Below, piece after piece: positions 24,777 through 32,270 of a stretch of 38,180 nt of DNA. Under the pieces are notes generated by a model. It ran no database searches, had not been told where the DNA came from, and worked only from the letters and a program-made list of their open reading frames with translations. The position numbers and the translations under genes are program-made. The DNA is from Methanoregulaceae archaeon PtaB.Bin056 (GTDB lineage: Archaea; Halobacteriota; Methanomicrobia; Methanomicrobiales; Methanospirillaceae), in the NCBI GenBank assembly GCA_002067095.1, contig MVQD01000066.1, positions 1-38,180 of the forward strand. The letters run 5' to 3'. Numbering within the stretch: position 1 is the stretch's first letter; each line of letters opens with the position of its first letter.

Positions 24777-25763
24777 GTGGCAAAAGAGATAATAAATGTC
24801 TCCGGGCTCGTTCATCGCTACGGGGATTTCGAGGCCGTAAGGGGGATCGGTTTTTCTGTTGAGGAGGGGGAGGTGTTCTCGTTCCTGGGCCCAAACGGGG
24901 CAGGGAAAAGCACCGCCATCAACGTGCTCACTACGCTGCTCCGCATCCAGGAGGGCTCTGCCCGCGTGGCCGGGTTCGATGTCGCGACCGAGCCTGCGAG
25001 GGTTCGCGAGTCCATCGGGATCGTCTTCCAGGAGGTGACGCTCGACCGGGACATGACGTGCTGGGAGATCCTGGAGTTCCACGGGTGCCTCTACCGCATG
25101 CCCCGCGGCGAGAGGAGGGAGAGGATCGATGAACTTCTTGCGGTGGTCGAACTTGATGCGAAGCGCGACACCCTCACCAAGCACCTTTCAGGCGGGATGA
25201 AACGGAGGCTTGAGATTGCACGCGGCCTGATGACCAGGCCGAAGGTGCTTTTCCTGGACGAGCCCACCATCGGCCTCGACCCTCAGACGAGGAGGAGGAT
25301 GTGGGACTATATCAAGGCGGTCAACGAGGCGGGAACCACGATATTTCTCACCACCCATTACATGGATGAGGCAGACCAGCTGAGTGACCGCATCAGCATC
25401 ATTGATCACGGGCAGATCATCGCCACCGGGAGGGGCTGGGACCTGAAGAACCGGCTCGCGGAGGACGTCATCTACCTCGAGACAAGCGACAACGTGAGGT
25501 CAAAGGAGATCATCGGGGCAATGGACGAGGTGACGGAGGTAAAGGAGAAGACGAACGGGTTTGTCGCCCTCGTCAACCAGGACGGCACCCACCTTCTCCC
25601 GCGGATCATGGACGAAATACGGGCACACGGGATCCGGATCGAGACCGTCAACCTGAAGAAACCCTCGATGGATGACGTGTTCGTCCATTTCACGGGCCGT
25701 GAGTTGCGTGAGGAACGTGCAGAGCGCCCTTCCGCGGCCATTGCAAGGGCGGGGAGGAGGTGA
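24777..25763 (+). CDS. ABC transporter ATP-binding protein, DrrA-like
   Basis: A 328-residue ABC ATPase. Walker A G-P-N-G-A-G-K-S-T lies near residue 39, the Q-loop in V-F-Q-E-V-T-L near 84, signature L-S-G-G-M-K-R-R-L near 137, Walker B V-L-F-L-D-E-P-T-I-G-L-D near 158, and the H-loop T-T-H-Y near 193. The C-terminal extension of about 90 residues, with K-K-P-S-M-D-D-V-F, is typical of the DrrA/daunorubicin-resistance and related export families. It starts with GTG behind an aggtgagg ribosome binding site. Its stop (TGA, 25761-25763) lies within the Shine-Dalgarno of the permease gene, so the two are coupled. The substrate is unknown; drug or lipid export is typical. Confidence 0.93.
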   Translation: MAKEIINVSGLVHRYGDFEAVRGIGFSVEEGEVFSFLGPNGAGKSTAINVLTTLLRIQEGSARVAGFDVATEPARVRESIGIVFQEVTLDRDMTCWEILEFHGCLYRMPRGERRERIDELLAVVELDAKRDTLTKHLSGGMKRRLEIARGLMTRPKVLFLDEPTIGLDPQTRRRMWDYIKAVNEAGTTIFLTTHYMDEADQLSDRISIIDHGQIIATGRGWDLKNRLAEDVIYLETSDNVRSKEIIGAMDEVTEVKEKTNGFVALVNQDGTHLLPRIMDEIRAHGIRIETVNLKKPSMDDVFVHFTGRELREERAERPSAAIARAGRR

Positions 25764-25767
25764 TCGG

Positions 25768-26604
25768 GTGCACTTTGGATTTCTCACGATTTACTGGCGG
25801 GACATGATACGGTTCGTCCGGTTCCGCACCCTCCTTGTCTCCTCACTTGTCCAGCCCGCCCTCTGGATGGCCTTCTTCGGGATTGCGATGTCGGCGAGTT
25901 TCAACCGGCTCACCCCCGACGTGCCACCGGTCCCCGGGGTTCCCACGATCGGCTACCTCACGTTCATGGCTGCGGGCGTCATCGCCATGACCACGCTCTT
26001 TACGAGTCTCTTCGGCGGGATGGTCCTCCTCTTTGACAAGAACTGGGGCCTTCTCCGGGAGGTCATGGCAAGCCCGCTCCCAAGGGACCACGTCATCTTC
26101 GGGATCGCCCTCTCTGGGATGACCAAGTCCTTCATCCAGGCAACCATCATCATGGTCTTCGGGATACTCCTCGGGGCCGAGTTCTTCAGGGGCTACAGTG
26201 TGGGGGAAGTGACAGTCTCGGTGCTCGGCATCCTCCTGTTCGTCGGGATCTTCTCCCTCGGGTTCCTCTTCCTTTCTGCGGCGATTGCGATCTCGCTCGA
26301 GAGCCCAGAGGGGATGCAGGGCATTATGACGCTCCTTACGATGCCCATCTTCTTTGCAAGCAACGCCCTTTACCCTGTGAATGCCTTTCCCCCTGTGCTG
26401 CAGGCCGTGTCGGTCGGAAACCCACTCACCCACCTTGTCAACGGGATACGTTACTTTGCGATCGGGGACCATTACCAGGCGATCGGAGTCCTCTATATTA
26501 CCTCGCCGGCAGAACTCCTCTTCTCGTTCTCGGTCCTTGTGGTATTCGCCCTCGCGATGTTCGGGCTCGCATGGTGGCGGTTCCAGAGGGCCGTCGTGAC
26601 CTGA
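25768..26604 (+). CDS. ABC-2 type transporter permease
   Basis: A 278-residue membrane protein with about six transmembrane segments and the ABC-2 family's G-L-L-R-E-V-M-A-S-P motif (about residue 92) and L-E-S-P-E-G-M-Q-G segment. The start is GTG 25768, because GGAGGTGATC (25756-25765), a full complement of the archaeal 16S 3' end, stands just before it. The frame is open further upstream but that part overlaps the ATPase gene and reads like noncoding sequence. It forms an exporter with the preceding ATPase. Its stop is 1 base from the stop of the convergent Lhr-type helicase gene. Confidence 0.92.
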   Translation: MHFGFLTIYWRDMIRFVRFRTLLVSSLVQPALWMAFFGIAMSASFNRLTPDVPPVPGVPTIGYLTFMAAGVIAMTTLFTSLFGGMVLLFDKNWGLLREVMASPLPRDHVIFGIALSGMTKSFIQATIIMVFGILLGAEFFRGYSVGEVTVSVLGILLFVGIFSLGFLFLSAAIAISLESPEGMQGIMTLLTMPIFFASNALYPVNAFPPVLQAVSVGNPLTHLVNGIRYFAIGDHYQAIGVLYITSPAELLFSFSVLVVFALAMFGLAWWRFQRAVVT

Positions 26605-26605
26605 C

Positions 26606-28750
26606 TCACCCTTCCGCTTCTGCCTCAACTGCCGGGGAGGGGACCCGATACAGGGGCATATCGGAGAACCTGGCGGCAAACTCTTTGAGGTGCCACATGT
26701 CCGCGGCGGCCATCTCCCGGGTGAGTGGCGGGGGGAGGGCCGGTCCAAACTTCCAAGTCTCTGGAGCGGGTAGTGGCAGGAGGTCCGCCATTTCGTCCAC
26801 CGAAAGACCCTGGAGGTGCCGGAGAATGGAGAGGGCCCGGTCAGCTGCTCCCTCCCGCACAAGACCGGAAAAGTGGAGCGAGAGGTCGTCGTACCTGACC
26901 CGGTTCTTTTCACCGAGCTCCCTTCCTGCCATGGCGGCAAGGAGGGCATTGTCCGTCCGCGAGAGGAAAGTGAGGGCGATTGCATCCATCTTTCGCGTTC
27001 CTCCCACCTCCCACACATGTATTCCTCTTGCATGCAGGCGGGGGAGGCTCGAGATGACCCCCGCAAGTGCCTCCTCATGGGCCGGGAGGAGAGGAAGGAG
27101 CGTCCTTCCCCGGGCAAGAATCCTCTGCACCGCCTGACATATCACCGGTGAGGACCCGGCCTGCCCCCCGGTCCAGAAGGCCTTTCTGCCCGCCGCGTCT
27201 CCAGGGACCACCACCACAAGGTTGTGCGCCTCGTCGCTCTTTACCAGGGTCCAGTCCCTGCCGCCGAGAGAGAAACTCCCCTCTCCCCGGCTTGCAACAA
27301 ACCGGGCATCGAGCCTTCCCACCAGGTCGCCATCCGGGGTCACGGCACGGTACTCTCCCCCTCCCCTGATCACCGAGTATAACTCCTTCCAGTTCGACCT
27401 CCCATAGAGCGCTTCCATCTGCGGACCGGGCATGAACATCTCCCCGTCCCGCACCAGGAACCTGTCCTTCTCGAGATGCGCAACAAGGAGATCGAGGGAG
27501 CTTCTCGGGAGATCCCGCATGCTGGGAAGTGATCCAAGATAGCTGCGGAGCCTCGGCAGGGTGGTCCGCCTGTGCCTGACAGTCTCCAGGAAGACCTGCT
27601 GCACCATGACATTGTACGGCCTCTTCTGGGGGATGAGCGGCTCCACCCGCTTCCTGCTTGCGCTCTCGATCACTGCGGTGCAGAGGAGGAGGTCCCATGC
27701 GTCCGAAAGGACAAACGACATGTAAGGTGACCTTCCTCTCCGGCCGCTTCTCCCCATCCGCTGGAGGAAGGAAGAGACTGACGCAGGTGACCCGAGCTGC
27801 ACCACCACGTCAAGATCGCCAATATCGATCCCAAGTTCGAGCGTGCTCGTGCAGATGATGCAGGCACTCCCCTCGCCTGCCATGGACTCCTCAGCGGCAC
27901 GGCGCATATCGGCGGAGAGCGAGGAATGGTGCACGAAGAGTTGTGCCACGCGCCCCCTGAGGGCGCGGACCACCTGCTCTGCCTCCGCCCGGCTGTTCAC
28001 AAAGACCAGTGCCTTCCTGCCGGCAACGATCCGTGCAATCGCCGCCATCCTCCGTCGCTCGTCACCCTCTACGTAAAACGAGAACCGCTTCTCCTTCGGA
28101 GGCACCGCGACCCGGACGAGTTCCTGCGCATTCCCTTCACCCGAGAACCAGGCAAGGACCTCCTCCGGGTTGCCGACAGTCGCCGAGAGCCCGATCCGCT
28201 GGACGTGGCGGCCGGCCATCCTGTCCAGGCGGTCCATGAGCACCCGGAGGTGGACACCGCGCTCCGACTCGACGAACGCGTGCAGCTCGTCCACGATCAC
28301 GAACCTTGCCCGTCGGAGATCCTTCGACTGGATGCTCTCGCCCATCAGCACCTCGAGCGATTCGGGCGTGATCATCAGGATATGGGGGGGTTCCCCGTCC
28401 TCCCAGGTGCGGTCGCCGCGGGGAATATCCCCGTGCCACATCCGCACCTCGAGCCCGGTGGGGATGGCAAACGAGCGGAAACGGTCCTCCTGGTCGTTGA
28501 TCAGGGCTTTCAACGGGGAAATATACAGGCACGCCACGCCGGGGCACCCATCTTTCAGGATACGGTCGAGGACCGGGATGAGTGCGGCCTCGGTCTTGCC
28601 CCCCGCGGTGGGCGCGATCACCATCACGTCCTTACCCCCGCTCACCTCGCGGTAGGTCAGGGACTGGACCTCCCGGAGATCCGACCATCCCAGCCGGTGG
28701 GCAAGTACCTCCTGCAGCGTCTCGTGCAGGCCGGCGAATATCCCGTTCAC
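26606..28750 (-). CDS. Lhr-type DEAD/DEAH-box helicase
   Basis: A 714-residue superfamily 2 helicase of the archaeal Lhr-like group. Motif I is A-P-T-A-G-G-K-T (46-53), motif II D-E-L-H (154-157), motif III S-A-T (189-191) and motif VI Q-R-M-G-R-S-G-R-R-G-R (330-340), the last typical of Lhr proteins. The C-terminal half (about 400-700) contains the winged-helix and accessory region of this family, including L-S-V-D-E-M-A-D-L-L-P-L. Lhr enzymes are ATP-dependent 3'-5' translocases acting on DNA or DNA-RNA hybrids in repair; the exact role here is not known. It is shorter than bacterial Lhr but usual for archaeal Lhr-core paralogues. Transcribed alone and convergent with the ABC exporter genes. 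Confidence 0.9.
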   Translation of the reverse strand: MNGIFAGLHETLQEVLAHRLGWSDLREVQSLTYREVSGGKDVMVIAPTAGGKTEAALIPVLDRILKDGCPGVACLYISPLKALINDQEDRFRSFAIPTGLEVRMWHGDIPRGDRTWEDGEPPHILMITPESLEVLMGESIQSKDLRRARFVIVDELHAFVESERGVHLRVLMDRLDRMAGRHVQRIGLSATVGNPEEVLAWFSGEGNAQELVRVAVPPKEKRFSFYVEGDERRRMAAIARIVAGRKALVFVNSRAEAEQVVRALRGRVAQLFVHHSSLSADMRRAAEESMAGEGSACIICTSTLELGIDIGDLDVVVQLGSPASVSSFLQRMGRSGRRGRSPYMSFVLSDAWDLLLCTAVIESASRKRVEPLIPQKRPYNVMVQQVFLETVRHRRTTLPRLRSYLGSLPSMRDLPRSSLDLLVAHLEKDRFLVRDGEMFMPGPQMEALYGRSNWKELYSVIRGGGEYRAVTPDGDLVGRLDARFVASRGEGSFSLGGRDWTLVKSDEAHNLVVVVPGDAAGRKAFWTGGQAGSSPVICQAVQRILARGRTLLPLLPAHEEALAGVISSLPRLHARGIHVWEVGGTRKMDAIALTFLSRTDNALLAAMAGRELGEKNRVRYDDLSLHFSGLVREGAADRALSILRHLQGLSVDEMADLLPLPAPETWKFGPALPPPLTREMAAADMWHLKEFAARFSDMPLYRVPSPAVEAEAEG

Positions 28751-28814
28751 GCGTGTTCATCCAGGTGGTTTGTGCTGCAGCCGGTTATCTGTTGTGCTGG
28801 AGGGAAAAGAAACG

Positions 28815-28822
28815 ATTAAATA
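28815..28822 (+). promoter_or_regulatory. TATA box for the symporter operon
   Basis: The octamer attaaata is a good archaeal TATA box. Transcription would start at about 28843, giving an untranslated leader of about 160 bases before the accessory-peptide gene at 29003, far longer than usual for archaea. Confidence 0.6.
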
Positions 28823-28842
28823 CCGGTTGTTCTCCACATTGA

Positions 28843-28998
28843 TCAGGTAAACCCCGATGGATCACACGCCAGTGGCCCCAGAAAAACCCGTTCTTCGCCA
28901 CGCCTGCGTGTTTTTTTTCTCCTTCCTGTTTAGGTAGGGGACCAGCCGTTCTGCCGGTCCCCGTGTAGCGGCAAATCCTCGAGTTTACCGGAGGTTTC
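28843..28998 (+). promoter_or_regulatory. Long folded leader of the symporter operon (attenuator/riboswitch candidate)
   Basis: By eye: GGTAAAC at the 5' end (28846-28852) is complementary to GTTTACC (28983-28989), directly ahead of the ribosome binding site (ggagg, 28990-28994). An uninterrupted T8 run (28911-28918) follows a short GC-rich stem (cacg/cgtg, 28899-28902 with 28907-28910), as in a terminator. A 7-bp hairpin (28937-28943 with 28956-28962) has a 12-base loop whose GCCGT can pair with GCGGC at 28968-28972, a possible pseudoknot. AAATCCTC (28973-28980) can also pair imperfectly with GAGGTTT (28991-28997), hiding the ribosome binding site. Mutually exclusive helices around the SD and a T tract are riboswitch-like. 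The ligand is unknown. Confidence 0.4.
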
Positions 28999-29002
28999 TC
29001 TC

Positions 29003-29113
29003 ATGCTCGGAATTCCTGACCCACAAATATGGATCGCATATCTGCTCTGCATAGCGCTCGCGATTGCCTGCATCATATACGGCCTCCTCAACTGGAACAG
29101 GGGAGGCGCGTGA
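29003..29113 (+). CDS. 36-residue symporter small accessory protein
   Basis: A very short gene (MLGIPDPQIW at the start, ending N-W-N-R-G-G-A) with one hydrophobic helix at about residues 9-29. The pattern (Leu-Gly-Ile near the N-terminus, one membrane span, then L-L-N-W-N-R-G) corresponds to short accessory proteins encoded directly ahead of SSS-family symporters in methanogens. ATG 29003 follows the ribosome binding site ggaggt (28990-28995). The stop is 3 bases before the symporter ATG, and the final codons carry the symporter's own Shine-Dalgarno (ggggagg), so translation of the two is coupled. The role, perhaps stability or assembly of the transporter, is inference. Confidence 0.75.
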   Translation: MLGIPDPQIWIAYLLCIALAIACIIYGLLNWNRGGA

Positions 29114-29116
29114 ACA

Positions 29117-30682
29117 ATGGCCGCAAGCCTCTTCTGGATTGTCCTCGTCACTGCAGTATACCTGGTGATGATCCTCTGCCTCGGCTACCTTGGCTACAAG
29201 AAGACCAAAGCCGCGGAGGACTACCTGGTGGCAGGCCGGAATGCCCATCCTGTCGTCATCGCGCTCTCCTATGGCGCCACGTTCATCAGCACGTCAGCCA
29301 TCGTCGGGTTCGGGGGGCAGGCTGCAAACCTCGGGATGGGCATGATCTGGCTCACCGTCTTCAACATCGGTGTCGGTGTGCTCCTCGCGTTCGTCATCTT
29401 CGGGAAAAAGACCCGGGAGATCGGCTCGCGCCTGAAGGCCATCACGTTCCCGGACCTGATGGGAAAGGTCTACTCCTCGCAGTTCATGCAGGTGGTCTCG
29501 GGTCTCGTCATCATCGTCGGCATGCCGCTCTACACCGCCGCGGTGCTCATCGGGGGTGCGCAGTTCATAAAGGAGACGCTCGGGATATCCTATGCCGCGT
29601 CCCTCATCGGCTTTGCCGTCATCGTGGCCATCTACGTCGTATTCGGCGGCCTGATCGCGGTCATGTACACGGACGCGGTGCAGGGGGCCATCATGCTCCT
29701 CGGGATGACGTTCCTCTTGATCTTCACCTATGTCATCCTCGGGGGAGTCACGGCTGCACATACCGCCCTCACGAACATGGCCGACATGGTACCGGCCAAA
29801 CTTGCCGAGCAGGGAATGAACGGGTGGACGGTCATGCCCGATCTCGGGTCACCCATCTGGTTCACCCTCGTCACCACACTCGTGCTCGGCGTGGGGATCG
29901 GGGTGCTTGCCCAGCCGCAGCTCGTGGTGCGGTTCATGACCGCGAAGGACGGCCGCTCGCTCAACAGGGCGGTCCTGGTTGGAGGCCCGTTCATCCTGAT
30001 GATGACCGGGGTTGCATTCACGGTCGGCGCGCTCACCAACGTCTACTTCAACCAGACGAAAGGAACCATCGCGATTGCTGCTGCAGGAGGAAACGTGGAC
30101 TCGATCATCCCCCTCTTCATCAACCTCGCGACTCCTGACTGGTTCACGGTCCTCTTCATGGTCACCCTCCTTGCCGCGGCGATGTCCACGCTCTCCTCGC
30201 TCTTCCACGCAATGGGAACTGCGCTGATCTGCGACGTGTGGGGGAGGGGGAGGGAGTGCGCCCTCTCGCTCAAGGCAAACCAGATCGGGGTGCTCGTGAT
30301 GATCATCGCAAGCGTGATCGTCGCCTTCCTGATGCCGGGCAGCATCATCGCGATCGCAACGGCGATGTTCATGGGACTCTGTGCGTCGGCATTCCTCCCG
30401 GTCTTCGCCGTTGCCGTCTACTGCAGGAAGCCTGACCCCCTTGCGGCGAAAGTGAGCCTGGTGGTCGGAGCGGCAGTCTGGTTCGTCTGGGCACTCTTTG
30501 TAAACTCCCGGTATGCCGCGGTATTCGGGCTCTCGAATGCCGCACTTGGGACGACAAGCGTACTCCCCTATCCCTGGAGCGCAATCGACCCCCTCATCAT
30601 TGCCCTCCCCCTCTCAGGGCTGGCAATACTCCTCCTCCAGGCCCGGGCCGGGAGACAGAGGGGGGAGAGTTCCCCGGTATAA
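29117..30682 (+). CDS. Sodium:solute symporter (SSS family)
   Basis: A 521-residue membrane protein with about 13 transmembrane segments, the length and layout of the SSS (LeuT-fold) family, which includes the pantothenate, proline and acetate symporters. N-terminal Y-L-G-Y-K-K-T-K-A-A-E-D-Y-L-V-A-G-R-N is the family's typical first loop, followed by G-A-T-F-I-S-T-S-A-I-V-G-F-G-G in helix 2. A-A-A-M-S-T-L-S-S-L-F-H (about residue 353) includes the Ser/Thr cluster expected at the sodium site in helix 9. The substrate cannot be assigned from sequence; a monocarboxylate or amino acid is usual. It is translated with the 36-residue protein ahead of it and is probably controlled through the long leader. 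Confidence 0.92.
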   Translation: MAASLFWIVLVTAVYLVMILCLGYLGYKKTKAAEDYLVAGRNAHPVVIALSYGATFISTSAIVGFGGQAANLGMGMIWLTVFNIGVGVLLAFVIFGKKTREIGSRLKAITFPDLMGKVYSSQFMQVVSGLVIIVGMPLYTAAVLIGGAQFIKETLGISYAASLIGFAVIVAIYVVFGGLIAVMYTDAVQGAIMLLGMTFLLIFTYVILGGVTAAHTALTNMADMVPAKLAEQGMNGWTVMPDLGSPIWFTLVTTLVLGVGIGVLAQPQLVVRFMTAKDGRSLNRAVLVGGPFILMMTGVAFTVGALTNVYFNQTKGTIAIAAAGGNVDSIIPLFINLATPDWFTVLFMVTLLAAAMSTLSSLFHAMGTALICDVWGRGRECALSLKANQIGVLVMIIASVIVAFLMPGSIIAIATAMFMGLCASAFLPVFAVAVYCRKPDPLAAKVSLVVGAAVWFVWALFVNSRYAAVFGLSNAALGTTSVLPYPWSAIDPLIIALPLSGLAILLLQARAGRQRGESSPV

Positions 30683-30694
30683 CACACTTTTTTT
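30662..30694 (+). terminator. Hairpin and T7 tract after the symporter gene
   Basis: A 5-bp hairpin (30662-30666 with 30671-30675) overlaps the last codons of the symporter gene, and a T7 run (30688-30694) follows the stop. The combination is a likely transcription end. Confidence 0.55.
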
Positions 30695-30805
30695 CGCCTG
30701 CTCGGTGCCTTTGCCTCGGGAGGACCTGCCCCATTAAAGTCCCTGCCCTCCACAAGAGAGAGGCAGAATAAGTACAGTCAGACGATAGTGTTGTGAGGCG
30801 AAGGC

Positions 30806-31456
30806 CTATCTTTCATCTACCGGGGGCATCTTCTGGCGGTACACCAGGTATCCTGCGATCAGTGTGGCGATGACTGCGCCCGCAACGGTGATGCCGAAGA
30901 GGGGATGTGCAACGATGAGTTCCCAGATAAACTCCGATCCGAGCGCGATCAGGAAGCACCCGATGAATGCCCCGATGGTGATTGCCAGGAGCACAGTCCT
31001 CGGCGTCATCCCGAGCAGCCGCCCGACGAGGGACCCCCCGATGCCGCCTGATCCCTGGAGGGGAAACATCACGAAGAGGACGAGGCCGGAGAAGTAGAAT
31101 CTCTTCAGATAAGGCCGGCGGGCCAGGAATCCCTGGCCATGGTCCATGAACCTGCGTATCCATGCCCCGAGGAGGGGGATATGGAACGCGAGTTCGAAGT
31201 TCAGTGCCATGAAGATCGCTGCAAGGACGTCGAGGAGAGCGATCGACGTGCCGATGAGCCACCAGGGAAACCCGAGCGCGATGCCAAGGGGGATGACCGA
31301 CTCCTTGCCCGCCGGCGGGATCACGTAGGCAAGCATGAGCCCGCCCAGGAGGAGCACCCGGTCGTGGGGGAGGATGAGGGAACAGAAGGTGAGGTAGAGG
31401 GCTCCAAGGATGAAGGGGAGGAGGAACCTGGTCATTGCACGAAGGGTGGGGTGCAT
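30806..31456 (-). CDS. Small multidrug export-related membrane protein (COG2426-like)
   Basis: A 216-residue integral membrane protein of the putative small multi-drug export family. It has about six hydrophobic segments, the conserved V-I-P-P-A-G-K-E-S-V-I-P-L-G block (about residues 45-58) and the F-P-L-Q-G-S-G-G-I-G-G-S-L-V-G-R-L-L-G-M block (about 131-150). The family name is historical; transport activity is not established. Start 31456 lacks a clear ribosome binding site, and ATG 31435 (M-T-R-F-L-L-P-F) is an equally good alternative. It stands alone between intergenic stretches. Confidence 0.8.
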   Translation of the reverse strand: MHPTLRAMTRFLLPFILGALYLTFCSLILPHDRVLLLGGLMLAYVIPPAGKESVIPLGIALGFPWWLIGTSIALLDVLAAIFMALNFELAFHIPLLGAWIRRFMDHGQGFLARRPYLKRFYFSGLVLFVMFPLQGSGGIGGSLVGRLLGMTPRTVLLAITIGAFIGCFLIALGSEFIWELIVAHPLFGITVAGAVIATLIAGYLVYRQKMPPVDER

Positions 31457-31659
31457 GGTGGATTCTGCCGTATGGACTCAAGAGGTACAATCTCCCCATT
31501 TCGACATCAAGATGTGCATGCCCGGCACCCCGCACAGCACAGCAGCCCTTGCGGGATCACCGGATTTGATACGCGGGAAAATGCAGGGAAAAACGAATCG
31601 CGAAGGTGCATCGTCACGGCGCCGGGGGGGGTCTGCGCTGATCCCCCGAGCGCATTGCT

Positions 31660-32184
31660 TCACGATGCGGGGCGCACCTTCCGCACTTCGTTGTAGAGCA
31701 TGACAAGCGAGAGGCTGATAAGGTTCAGGGTGGTCGCAGCGTACCAGAGATACGATTCGAAGGGAGAAAGGAGCGTAATCCACCCGGTCCAGAGCATGAG
31801 GCAGATGATCACAAATGAGAGCAGGGTGTCAAGCGCGAGGAAGACGAGGGGTATGTGGAGACAGGCACCCATCTGCGCGAGGGTGCAGTACTCGAACGGC
31901 GCCGGCCGACCGGCAAGGTCAAGGACCGCTCGTCCTGAATTCATCACCAGGTCGGCCCCTGCCCAGAGGACCACCACCCAGCCGAAGGCTGCAAGGGCAC
32001 CATGGTACGGAAAGGTCACCACCTGGATTGCGACCATCCCAAAGAGGAGCTTGAATATGCAGAACGGGATGCCGATGGTCAGCGAGAGAAAGAGCGGGCG
32101 CTGGAAAAACTTCATCAGCCGGTCCGCATCTTGCGGCGACCCCCGGAAGGTGCGATCATTCTTCTCCTGCCTGGCGGACAGCAT
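31660..32184 (-). CDS. Hypothetical membrane protein with four predicted spans
   Basis: A 174-residue protein I do not recognise. After a charged N-terminus (about 25 residues), four hydrophobic segments are predicted at about 30-55, 60-80, 108-135 and 143-165. The C-terminus (Y-N-E-V-R-K-V-R-P-A-S) is basic and probably cytoplasmic. A second methionine at residue 24 (M-K-F-F-Q-R-P) is an alternative start. There are 203 bases to the downstream minus-strand gene, so co-transcription is uncertain. Function unknown. Confidence 0.6.
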   Translation of the reverse strand: MLSARQEKNDRTFRGSPQDADRLMKFFQRPLFLSLTIGIPFCIFKLLFGMVAIQVVTFPYHGALAAFGWVVVLWAGADLVMNSGRAVLDLAGRPAPFEYCTLAQMGACLHIPLVFLALDTLLSFVIICLMLWTGWITLLSPFESYLWYAATTLNLISLSLVMLYNEVRKVRPAS

Positions 32185-32270
32185 GCTTCACCCCTCCTTT
32201 CATATCAGGGCTTTTATGAATGGTGGTCCCTGCTCGAAGATATAGCCGGCGGGGAGAGGGGACGGCTGTG

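Noticed and set aside
25843-27117. A 424-codon minus-strand frame across the ABC permease and the helicase 3' end
   Set aside because: It overlaps two convincing genes and reads as charged, low-information sequence without domains.
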